A model generated the notes under the pieces. That model was not told where the DNA came from. It saw only the letters and a program-made list of their open reading frames with translations, and made no database searches. Made by a program: the position numbers and the translations under genes. This document shows, piece by piece, positions 24,522 to 32,581 of a stretch of 64,000 nt of DNA (positions are counted from its first letter, which is position 1; each line of letters starts with the position of its first letter). The stretch spans positions 930,001 through 994,000 of the forward strand of contig NZ_CP042331.1 of the NCBI RefSeq assembly GCF_008253865.1, read 5' to 3'. Source of the DNA: Bosea sp. F3-2. GTDB taxonomy: Bacteria > Pseudomonadota > Alphaproteobacteria > Rhizobiales > Beijerinckiaceae.

Positions 24522-26336
24522 TCAGATCGCCCCCGTCACGCCGATACTGTCGCGTTGCAGGCGACCTTCCGTGCCAAGCTTGACGATCGACATCTGCGTG
24601 AGGTCGTCGAGTTCGATCAGCTTGAGATGGGAGAGCTTTGCAACAACGCGCAGGCGAAATTGCCGTAACTCTTCGAAGCACTGGCGAGAGAAGCTGCCTG
24701 GAAGGCTGCCGCCTTGTACGCGCAGAAGATACTCAAAGAGAAGAGGTTGGAGCGGGTTCGACTCGATGGGATGCGAGGGGCCACCGATCTTCTCTCGCAT
24801 CAGAACGACAATCTGAGGGCGATTGAAGCTTCCTTTGGCATCGAAGTTGACGGTGATTGTATCCCTGGGCGCATCCCCTAGCGGCAGATCGATATCGAGG
24901 ACACGCCCAATTCTGCTTTGCGTGTTGGCAGCGGGCGCCGTAAACCAGACCCGATCATGATCATCGCACATCGCGCCGGAGTAGCTGCGATTGAGGCCGA
25001 TAACGAGTCGGCCGATCGTCTTATCGGTGCGCTGCCCATTCTTCAGTGCGTCGCAAAACTCGACATAGGCGCCCCCGTGCATGAATACGGAAAGGCGCCA
25101 CGGGTCCATCTCGCCGAATTTCGGGTCATTCGGGAGAACGAAAAAAAGTCTTCGGCGCTGGGCCTCTAATGCCTCCTGGAAGCGCTGAAAGCTATCGGCT
25201 TCACCCTTGCGATACTCCTGCCTGATCGCCTCGAAGCGCTTCGAACCATGCAACTCGTCGCTGCCGACAAAGCGCTGATAGAGATCGGAGGGAGCCCCGT
25301 CGATCAGGAGACTGTCGATTGCGTTGTTCGTTTCCTGCCCAATCCCGAAGTTCTGGAAGACGGTGAAGGCAAGGTAGTCGCGATTGCCGTCAAGCTTCAG
25401 ATTCAGACCCAAGGCGTTGTCGTACGGGTTCGAGAGGTGGGTTTCGTCCTGATCGGCAAGATGGCCTGACAGCTTGCAGTCCATTAGCGCCGTTTTCTTC
25501 CCCGAGACCCCGAGGATGATGTTGACGATCAGGAGCAGGAGGTGGCGCATCGGTAGATGCGTGTCATTTGCCGCGGCGATCCGGATCAAATCGCGAAGGC
25601 GATCACGCATCGAGGTCTTCGCGAGAATATGAAGGTTGCGTCTGATCGGATCGCGTTCGGCGTAACTGGATGGGCAGGTGACGCAATCCTTCCAGCCAGG
25701 GTGGTTCGCGACAGCATCGACCAATTGATCAAACAACTCATCCTGCGGCCGGCGGCTGAGATTATGCATGGTCAGATGAAGCGAAGGATCGGGCTTGCCG
25801 TCTTCCTTCAGCATAGTCCGCAGCTTCTCTTCGACCGTGCTCGCATCAGGGTGCTTGCTCACATAGGTCCGAAAGAACCGCAGCAGCTGCCCGTCATTGG
25901 CACAGAGCAGGAAAACCGAGTCCGAGCTGCTCTTAAGGATCGCCTGCAGCATCTCGCTGAGGATCCCTTCCTGCCGTGGGTCCTCGTGAAACTGGCTGAG
26001 GTCCTTGATGATGACGAGCCTATGCCCGGAGGGCAGAGGGAACTCGACGATACCCTCCCCTGCATTCCACTCAGCGATCGTCCCTCCAAGTGCGGTAAAA
26101 ACCTGGCGGCTATGCCAGGTTTTTCCGTCTCCGGCTGTGCCGGTCAGGATGATGTTGCGAGGGTCTAACCCCTGAAAATTAGTGATTAGCTCGCCAACGA
26201 GCGGCCGATCGACATGAATCGGATCAACACCGTGCTCAGTCGACGATTGATAAACGTGTTCGTCATAGAGCGCCTTGGACGAGGCGCTTGGACCATAGGT
26301 GCGCAGAAAATCGACGAAGGCGTTGCTAGCTGTCAT
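24522..26336 (-). CDS. sspF: SspF/DptF-type restriction ATPase
   Basis: The 604-residue protein carries an N-terminal P-loop GTAGDGKT (residues 66-73), a hydrophobic strand ending LVIIKDLSQF (about 110) as Walker B region, and a sensor-like strand SVFLLCAND (about 142). These are features of DptF. The C-terminal half is typical for DptF and of unknown fold. In SspFGH systems this set acts on DNA without phosphorothioate and suppresses phage replication. The start ATG at 26336 lies 16 bases after the sspD stop, so modification and restriction genes form a single transcription unit. Confidence 0.85.
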   Translation of the reverse strand: MTASNAFVDFLRTYGPSASSKALYDEHVYQSSTEHGVDPIHVDRPLVGELITNFQGLDPRNIILTGTAGDGKTWHSRQVFTALGGTIAEWNAGEGIVEFPLPSGHRLVIIKDLSQFHEDPRQEGILSEMLQAILKSSSDSVFLLCANDGQLLRFFRTYVSKHPDASTVEEKLRTMLKEDGKPDPSLHLTMHNLSRRPQDELFDQLVDAVANHPGWKDCVTCPSSYAERDPIRRNLHILAKTSMRDRLRDLIRIAAANDTHLPMRHLLLLIVNIILGVSGKKTALMDCKLSGHLADQDETHLSNPYDNALGLNLKLDGNRDYLAFTVFQNFGIGQETNNAIDSLLIDGAPSDLYQRFVGSDELHGSKRFEAIRQEYRKGEADSFQRFQEALEAQRRRLFFVLPNDPKFGEMDPWRLSVFMHGGAYVEFCDALKNGQRTDKTIGRLVIGLNRSYSGAMCDDHDRVWFTAPAANTQSRIGRVLDIDLPLGDAPRDTITVNFDAKGSFNRPQIVVLMREKIGGPSHPIESNPLQPLLFEYLLRVQGGSLPGSFSRQCFEELRQFRLRVVAKLSHLKLIELDDLTQMSIVKLGTEGRLQRDSIGVTGAI

Positions 26337-26352
26337 CGCTCATACTCGCCGG

Positions 26353-27168
26353 TTAGAGGTGACAGATCACGCAGCCGTCATCGTCCGACTTCGCCTTCAC
26401 CGCCCGGCGCGGCATTTTGGCCACGTCGTCGAGTGTTCTACCGTCCACCCAGGAATAGCGACGACCGTTCTTGCCTTGCTCATACGACTTAGCGATTTCA
26501 TAAAGATCAGGATGCCTTTCTAGCAACCCCTGCCACTCACCTATCTGCTGATAGAAGCAAAAATAACAACCAGAGCGAGATCTCCACTCGTAATACTCCG
26601 GAAAACCTAAACCAGAGTCGTCCAGGAGCCTCTGCACGTCTCCGATTGTTATCCCCTCATCTTTAAACGGATAAACCGGCGTGATATTCGGCTCTTCCGA
26701 AAGCAGGACAGGCTTACCGTTTCCAAGGTAACCAGAGCGGTTCTCGTCAGCACGAATTGCAATGTATGAGTAGGCTCGATCGCTTCCGATGTGTCGCTCA
26801 TAGGGATGAATCTTGAGCATTCTAGTACACCAACGCGAACGCGGAGAAGGCAGAAAGCCAGAGAAATGATCGTACAATACTACGTCAAACGGTGACCTGC
26901 CCGGCTTCTCTTCGACACCTAACATTTCAAGTGCAGTAATACGCGTAACCTTCTTGCCAAGGACGTGTTCCAGACGCTCGAAATACGTATAGGTCTCCGG
27001 AAGCTCGGCGCCGGTATCGGAGAAGACGTATTCGAAGTCGATTTCCGGATATTGCTTGGCGAGATAGATCGCCATCGCGGTGCTATCCTTCCCGCCCGAC
27101 AGAGGAACGATGTGGCGTGACGCTCGGTCGATTGCAGCGTCCGCCATTTTGCTTGCTACGGCCGTCAT
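26353..27168 (-). CDS. sspD: SspD, ATP pyrophosphatase/PAPS-reductase-like sulfur transferase
   Basis: The 271-residue protein has the PP-loop SGGKDS (residues 24-29) of the adenine-nucleotide alpha-hydrolase family, plus the PAPS-reductase-like RSRWCTRMLK (about 108-117). Two cysteine pairs could ligate an iron-sulfur cluster or carry sulfur: GCYFCF (about 206-211) and a C-terminal CVICHL. It is expected to activate target DNA with ATP and pass sulfur received from SspA. It is much shorter than DndC (~500 residues) and matches the SspD form. The ATG overlaps the sspC stop (ATGA), so the two are translated together. Confidence 0.88.
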   Translation of the reverse strand: MTAVASKMADAAIDRASRHIVPLSGGKDSTAMAIYLAKQYPEIDFEYVFSDTGAELPETYTYFERLEHVLGKKVTRITALEMLGVEEKPGRSPFDVVLYDHFSGFLPSPRSRWCTRMLKIHPYERHIGSDRAYSYIAIRADENRSGYLGNGKPVLLSEEPNITPVYPFKDEGITIGDVQRLLDDSGLGFPEYYEWRSRSGCYFCFYQQIGEWQGLLERHPDLYEIAKSYEQGKNGRRYSWVDGRTLDDVAKMPRRAVKAKSDDDGCVICHL

Positions 27169-30100
27169 TCGGTAGCTCCCCCAGAATGCTTTTGGCTACG
27201 AATACGCGCCAGTTGTCCTTGCAGATGACGAATGCGCGCCTCGATTACAGGCGCAAGTGCAGCAGGTGGGTGATCAACATCCATTGCAGCTGCTTCAATG
27301 CGGAGCTTGCATTCGCGCAACTCTTTGCGCAGCTGATCGCCGGTATCGTCTTGCCATTTTTCGATTCCGCGCTGCAACAGCACTGAACTCACAGTTCGGG
27401 CTAGCGTTTCCGGCGAGTATCGCCCGCCGAGTGTGTCCCTCGCCGTCCTGAGAATGGCCTTGTCGGTCATCTTCAGGTCGTCGCGTCGCATCAGATCAGC
27501 GACATCGAGGCAAGAAATCCAGTCTCTTATGCCGTCGACGACATCGCCAGCTGCGCCCACACGAAGAATATCGGCGAGGACCTCGACCGCATCACGTAGA
27601 TAGCCATCGACCAGGCCATCAATTACGTTTCGCGCCTTTTCCAGAGCTCGGAGCGTGTTCGAATAGCGCTTGGCGCCCTTCGAGAAATCACCGAGCCGAT
27701 TTGGCAGCGTATCGACAAGGAAGGTGGCGGGATCCGTCGCCTCGTTGAACGCCCGCAGAAACTGCCTCGCATCGTCAGTCATGCGTTTCGAGCGTGTGGC
27801 ACCGTCGGCGATGCTCGAGCGCCAAGCCCGAAGCGCATCGCGTGCAAAACGCACCATCTCGTCGTGCGGCCCAGGTCGCTTGTGCAGGAAGATGTCAGAG
27901 ACTTCGGCCAAATAGTCCAAGACAATCGGATCGTCCGTGTGAACCTCGACCATATGCCGCTCGGGTTCGACGAACATCCGGACTGGCTCGAAGCCTAAGA
28001 CATCCGCGACATAGTTGCCGTCGGTCCAAAGCGATACTGCTCGACCAAACGCCCGGTAGCCGGCCAGAACAATGAGCGGGAGCACGCCTGATGGAAGCCC
28101 ATATGGCGGCGCGCTGAGCACCTCGACGATCTCAGTGAGCGGTTTTCTGCCAGGCTCCGTGAAGAAGTGCTGCACCTTCTCCCAAACATCCGCGAGACCC
28201 GGATCTCGGATTTCCGCCGGCGACGCAAATCGACCGCTGTCGCCGGAGCTGCGGTGGATTCCAGTTCGCGCAAAAATGGTCCGGAAAACCGAAGCTTCGG
28301 CCGAGCTGTCGTCTTCCGCATAACCGAGGTTCGGTTTCGTCGATTGTTCCATCAGCCGCAGGACGGCCCGGACCCGCGCGGTCTGCATCTGCCTGGAGAC
28401 CCGTCCCCGCATGATCTGATCGTTGACGATGCGCGGCGTCAGGGGGAACCACTCATCCATCAGATCAGAGACCATAATCCCCGCAGGACGCTCGGGCGTG
28501 ATCTCGAGCCGCTTGCCGAGATGAAACCAAGTAGCAGCGTTGGGACGGTCACTCGTCAGACGGTGCAAGGCGAGCGTCAACTGCCGACGTGCGACTGCCA
28601 GCAGCTCGTCGAGCTCTTGAACGACGAGTGGATCTTCGCTGAGCAGATTCGAATCTTTGCGAAGCGCCGTGAGGCACTCGATCTCAAGCGCAGTGTCGAA
28701 GGCCGGAACGGGATCGGCAGGGACGACGAGAATGGTCCGGTCGAATTTGGCTTTTTCCGCGAAGCTGGCCGCCTTGCGGACATCGTCGCCGGAATTGCAG
28801 ATGACATAGATCACCCGTCCCCAAATGCCTGAATCGATGTTCTGATCGATCGAGGCAAGGTCCACTAGCTGAACATAGCTGCCGACCATATAGCGTGACG
28901 TCCCGTGCTCGGCGTTGTGCCGAGAGGGCCGCAGGAAGGGAGCTGGGTGCTGCGCTTCCAAGAAGCCGCTGAGATCGAAGGATGTGATGCGACGAATGCG
29001 CTCGTCGCGCAGCCTCGATGCGACATCGAGATCAGCGCCGTGCCAAATCGAAATGTCGTCGTTGAGCTTGCGATAGAGCAGCAGCTTGCGCTCGATTAGC
29101 GCCTCGACTGCGGCTTCGGCCGAGTCGGAACTGTGGCCCTTTGATCGGACCGCGAGCTCAAGGATTGACCGTGGCAGATGTCGGCGCTCGCCGTGAGCGC
29201 CGATCTGAAGCATGAATGCGGCCGACAAAGCCTCGCGTTCGACCGCATCGGTCACCTTACTGCGAGCGCTTTCTGCTTCGACCCATCTGCGATGAAGCCC
29301 GCCGACGCCGACGTCGGAACGCAAAGACTCCGAGAAAGCAAGGTAAACTTCGTCCAGACCAACCGGCGCAGTTGTGTCGATCGACTCCAGAAAGGCAAAC
29401 AGGCTGCGCTCGTTTTGGCCAACGCGGGCGACGAGCCGCGGCAGAACTTGCAGAGCTGCGCCGCTGATGGGGTGCGCCATGGTCAGCAGGCTGATGATCC
29501 GCTTGGGATCCTCGATGCCATCGAACCAACGCGCCTCGACGGCTCCCTGCGCGATTGGCGCAACTGCTACGAGATTTGCCTTCCGGGGAGGACGCCTGGC
29601 ATCGACCACCGAGGCGACGAGCGCGTAGAGCTCGCGGCTGTCTTCGACGAAACGAACCTGGCGGAATCGCCCCTCGATCTTTCGCCACTCATTGCGGGTC
29701 GTCTGGTTCAGACTCCCCGCATAGGCGAGGAGATTTTGATGGAGAAGAATCGTCAGGCCGACTGTCGGAGATTTTGCGCGGACCGTGAACTCGGCAAGCC
29801 GCTGAATGATATCGAGGTCTCGCGACCGCCCTTCAGTCACGAGCCCTTCGAGGTGGCGCCCGAACTCGTCCCAAACGATCGCGATGTGATCGATACCCTG
29901 CAGCCTTCGCATCGCTGCGATCGCCTGCTCGATGTCGTCGACTTGACCGATGTCAAGCGAGGACGCGAGAGATCTCGCCACATCGCGAACGTAGCCCGAA
30001 AGAACGACAACCCGTCCGCGATTTCCATCTTGTGCGCGCTCTTCGTAGACCTTCGCGAATTCCGGATCGACGGGTTCGATCCGTCCAGCGATTTCAGCGA

Positions 30101-30320
30101 GAACTCGCTTGTTGGCCGGATCGTTGTCGACAGCCATCGCGCCGATGCCTGCGGCTAGGGATTTTCCACTACCATAGGCCGCAATCACCATGCTGGCCCC
30201 GCCAGCGAGAACAGCGGCCGCAACAGGCAGGGAACGGCTCGTCGGCTTATAGTGATCGAGTCGCGAGGGAACAAAGGCGTCTTCGCGCAGATTGACGGAG
30301 CGCAGGGTCGGTTTGCTCAT
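27165..30320 (-). CDS. sspC: SspC, P-loop ATPase of the single-strand phosphorothioation complex
   Basis: At about 1051 residues this is the large ATPase of SspABCD. A Walker A loop AAYGSGKS lies at residues 48-54, and Walker B is in IAIVWDEFG (about 150). An AAA-like N-terminal domain is followed by a long helical body with several DUF-like segments and a C-terminal coiled region rich in arginine and alanine. SspC works with SspB and SspD during nick-and-sulfur insertion. The ATG at 30320 overlaps the sspB stop (ATGA); the frame is open 13 codons further upstream inside sspB, but the overlapping start fits the operon pattern. Sequence is intact from end to end. Confidence 0.82.
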   Translation of the reverse strand: MSKPTLRSVNLREDAFVPSRLDHYKPTSRSLPVAAAVLAGGASMVIAAYGSGKSLAAGIGAMAVDNDPANKRVLAEIAGRIEPVDPEFAKVYEERAQDGNRGRVVVLSGYVRDVARSLASSLDIGQVDDIEQAIAAMRRLQGIDHIAIVWDEFGRHLEGLVTEGRSRDLDIIQRLAEFTVRAKSPTVGLTILLHQNLLAYAGSLNQTTRNEWRKIEGRFRQVRFVEDSRELYALVASVVDARRPPRKANLVAVAPIAQGAVEARWFDGIEDPKRIISLLTMAHPISGAALQVLPRLVARVGQNERSLFAFLESIDTTAPVGLDEVYLAFSESLRSDVGVGGLHRRWVEAESARSKVTDAVEREALSAAFMLQIGAHGERRHLPRSILELAVRSKGHSSDSAEAAVEALIERKLLLYRKLNDDISIWHGADLDVASRLRDERIRRITSFDLSGFLEAQHPAPFLRPSRHNAEHGTSRYMVGSYVQLVDLASIDQNIDSGIWGRVIYVICNSGDDVRKAASFAEKAKFDRTILVVPADPVPAFDTALEIECLTALRKDSNLLSEDPLVVQELDELLAVARRQLTLALHRLTSDRPNAATWFHLGKRLEITPERPAGIMVSDLMDEWFPLTPRIVNDQIMRGRVSRQMQTARVRAVLRLMEQSTKPNLGYAEDDSSAEASVFRTIFARTGIHRSSGDSGRFASPAEIRDPGLADVWEKVQHFFTEPGRKPLTEIVEVLSAPPYGLPSGVLPLIVLAGYRAFGRAVSLWTDGNYVADVLGFEPVRMFVEPERHMVEVHTDDPIVLDYLAEVSDIFLHKRPGPHDEMVRFARDALRAWRSSIADGATRSKRMTDDARQFLRAFNEATDPATFLVDTLPNRLGDFSKGAKRYSNTLRALEKARNVIDGLVDGYLRDAVEVLADILRVGAAGDVVDGIRDWISCLDVADLMRRDDLKMTDKAILRTARDTLGGRYSPETLARTVSSVLLQRGIEKWQDDTGDQLRKELRECKLRIEAAAMDVDHPPAALAPVIEARIRHLQGQLARIRSQKHSGGATE

Positions 30321-31234
30321 GCTGCAAATCCGAGCCGGGCGAAATGCCTCTCCAGCCACTCGCTCGCATCAAACCGAGGGAGGCTAAGCGTCCGGTTGGT
30401 GCCAAGCATCGCGATGCCAACGCCGTCCTGACGATAAAGCGAGGCCGCTGCGCTTGCCATCTCGTCGATCGCATCTCCGTCCAGGCCGAACAGTCGTGCT
30501 GGTGAGTTGCGAAGTCTCATGAGATCGATGAACGCAACGCTGTCGCTGCCTGTATCGCTAGCGACGAAGCTACAGCACGCAAGGAAAGCCTCGACAGGGA
30601 TCTGATCGAGCGGGCGCGTCTTTTCGAAGCGCCCGGTATCCGGGTGTTTGACGACGAGCGAAAGTGCCCTCAGCGGACAGGTCGTGGCGTCTTCCGGATC
30701 AGACCGCTCGCTGCCCGACGTCGTCGCATAGGCGTTGAGAAGACAGGCGACATCGCGCTGCGCGACCGCCGGCGTAGCGGGATTGAGCGCCCGCTCGCGA
30801 ATGCTCTTCAGATAGGCTTCGGCGGCAGTGGTGCGATCAAAGATCCGCTCGGAGAAATCATTGAAGAACCAATTCCAGACCGATCCCTCCCGCCGGGCCA
30901 ACAGGATATGCATCAGCCACCACGAAACCGGGAACTCGAGGTAGCCATCGCGCTGACTGACGGCTTCCCCAAATCGGGTCGTCCGGAACGCCTTCTCCTT
31001 GCCCTCGCGGGTTCCGACAGCCAGTCCAGTCGCCTCTAGCCAGTAGCTCAACGACTTCACCATGTTGCTGCCGAGCCCGAGGGCATCGGCAGCGCTCAGA
31101 TCAGGCCTGAAGTGCCCGTGGAGCTTTCGTGTGAGATCGAGACCTTTGGGTATCCACCCTTCGCGAACCGCAAAGGTCTCGTGCCGCCCGAACTCAAACT
31201 TGATGCGCTCAGTCGCGCTAGAGAGCAGCTTCAC
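30317..31234 (-). CDS. sspB: SspB, DUF4007-family DNA nickase component
   Basis: The 305-residue protein shows the DUF4007 hallmark FGRHETFAVREGWIPKGL (residues about 14-31), followed by the helical LGLGSNMVKSLSYWL segment (about 54-68). In SspABCD systems SspB is the nicking endonuclease that opens one DNA strand for sulfur insertion at the recognition site. The start is a GTG overlapping the sspA stop (GTGA), which couples it to the cysteine desulfurase gene. DUF4007 proteins also occur beside other PAPS-reductase genes, so the family alone is not proof; the full gene set is. Confidence 0.82.
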   Translation of the reverse strand: MKLLSSATERIKFEFGRHETFAVREGWIPKGLDLTRKLHGHFRPDLSAADALGLGSNMVKSLSYWLEATGLAVGTREGKEKAFRTTRFGEAVSQRDGYLEFPVSWWLMHILLARREGSVWNWFFNDFSERIFDRTTAAEAYLKSIRERALNPATPAVAQRDVACLLNAYATTSGSERSDPEDATTCPLRALSLVVKHPDTGRFEKTRPLDQIPVEAFLACCSFVASDTGSDSVAFIDLMRLRNSPARLFGLDGDAIDEMASAAASLYRQDGVGIAMLGTNRTLSLPRFDASEWLERHFARLGFAA

Positions 31235-32343
31235 TGCAATTCCCTCGCGACACGGGCGACTATCTCAGCCGCTCGTAATGCTTCGTCGATCGTGTTCATG
31301 ATCGAAAACGAAAACCTAACACTCTGGAAGGCCTCGGTCTCTGAGCACCCCATCGCAAGCAGTACCTGAGAAGGCTCAGGGCGCCCGCTTGAGCAGGCGG
31401 CACCGACCGAGCAGTAAACGCCTTCCTGATCGAGACGCCCGACCAGAGCTATCCCTTCGACGCCGGGGAAATGAATGTTCGAAGTGTTCGGGACACGGGG
31501 TGATCGTGCTCCATGGGCGCTCGCGTCCTGAAATTTCTCGCATACCGCGGTCTCGAACGTGTCTCGCATTTGCTTCATGACAGAAATAGCGTCTTCGAAA
31601 CCTTGAGCCCGCTCCTTAAACGCCGTCCCGAGCCCGGCGGCACCAGCAACATTCTGAGTGCCAGAACGATGTCTCCGCTCCTGCCCGCCACCCAAGATGA
31701 GCGGAGAAAGCCTATCTTCATCGGGATCGCCAAAGACAAGAATTCCAGTCCCGGGTGGTCCATGCAGTTTGTGACCTGAGCAAGTCAATGCATCGATTCC
31801 ACTCATCTCGATCGGGATCCGGCCGATCGCTTGTGCAGCGTCAACATGGATGAATGCGTCGGGCCGAACACGCCTAATCGTTTCGATGATCTCATGAATC
31901 GGCTGTACCACACCTGTCTCGCTATTCGCCCACTGAATGCTAGTGACGAGCAAGCCGTCTAATGGCAGCAAGTTGCGAAGTGCCTCTTGGTCCAGAAGCC
32001 CAAAGGTGTCGACGGGAACGGTGATATGCTTCCCATTAGCCGAAGCGGGAGCGGAGACCGATGGATGCTCGACATTACTCGTCAGGATGGTAGCAGCGGT
32101 AAGGCCGCGCAGGACGGCATTATTTCCTTCTGTCCCCCCAGAATTGAAGATCACAGCTTCTGGAAAGGCCCCACGTATAAGAGCGCAGACATCATCGCGC
32201 GCCTGCTCTAATGCCTCCCTCGCCCGAGCCCCATAGCCGTGGATGCTAGATGGATTGACAGGTCCCGAAGCCAGGACAGACCTTACGGCCGCTGCGACAC
32301 CGGGACTGCAAACAGTCGTTGCATTAGCATCTAGGTAGGCCAT
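31231..32343 (-). CDS. sspA: SspA, cysteine desulfurase
   Basis: The 370-residue protein is a PLP-dependent class V aminotransferase of the NifS/IscS group. It begins MAYLDANATT. HVDAAQAIG (about 166-174) holds the PLP-contacting aspartate, and SGHKLHGPPG carries the PLP lysine (K192). A short catalytic loop has its cysteine in GAACSSG (C317). It takes sulfur from cysteine and hands it as persulfide to SspD. It is the first gene of the eight-gene minus-strand operon, starting with ATG at 32343, and its stop overlaps the GTG of sspB. A housekeeping IscS role is unlikely because no Fe-S scaffold genes are nearby. Confidence 0.92.
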   Translation of the reverse strand: MAYLDANATTVCSPGVAAAVRSVLASGPVNPSSIHGYGARAREALEQARDDVCALIRGAFPEAVIFNSGGTEGNNAVLRGLTAATILTSNVEHPSVSAPASANGKHITVPVDTFGLLDQEALRNLLPLDGLLVTSIQWANSETGVVQPIHEIIETIRRVRPDAFIHVDAAQAIGRIPIEMSGIDALTCSGHKLHGPPGTGILVFGDPDEDRLSPLILGGGQERRHRSGTQNVAGAAGLGTAFKERAQGFEDAISVMKQMRDTFETAVCEKFQDASAHGARSPRVPNTSNIHFPGVEGIALVGRLDQEGVYCSVGAACSSGRPEPSQVLLAMGCSETEAFQSVRFSFSIMNTIDEALRAAEIVARVARELQ

Positions 32344-32364
32344 TCGAACTTCGCGAATCAGTTA

Positions 32365-32401
32365 ATACTGCCGGAATGCTAGCATCTTCGCATACTGCCG
32401 G
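32365..32401. promoter_or_regulatory. Paired ATACTGCCGG repeats before sspA, possible operator
   Basis: ATACTGCCGG occurs at 32365-32374 and 32392-32401, with a perfect palindrome ATGCTAGCAT (32376-32385) between. It lies 20-60 bases upstream of the sspA start, where a regulator of the ssp operon would bind. No regulator gene is recognisable in the operon itself. Confidence 0.4.
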
Positions 32402-32491
32402 GCTGGCCATGAACGCCCGGTTTCGCGCATCGCCCAAAGTCCTGTTCCGGCGCGCCTACGGTTTGGTCCGGCCGTTTGCGACCGGCACGTT

Positions 32492-32505
32492 TTAGGCTCG
32501 CCTAA
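32492..32505. promoter_or_regulatory. Palindrome TTAGGC-TC-GCCTAA in the divergent spacer
   Basis: Two six-base arms separated by two bases lie about 75 bases ahead of the plus-strand gene at 32582. The symmetry suggests a dimeric regulator site; no matching regulator is identified. Confidence 0.3.
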
Positions 32506-32581
32506 CCGAATGCGTTCCCATTGCTACTGAGAAGGAAATAGCTGAGGTTGGTCGAGATGGTCGACGATAAGGAGCTTGGCT

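Noticed and set aside
26353..27168. Calling the PP-loop enzyme DndC and the locus a classical dnd system
   Set aside because: It is about half the length of DndC, there are no dndB, dndD or dndE genes, and DUF4007 plus the 1051-residue ATPase point to SspABCD instead.
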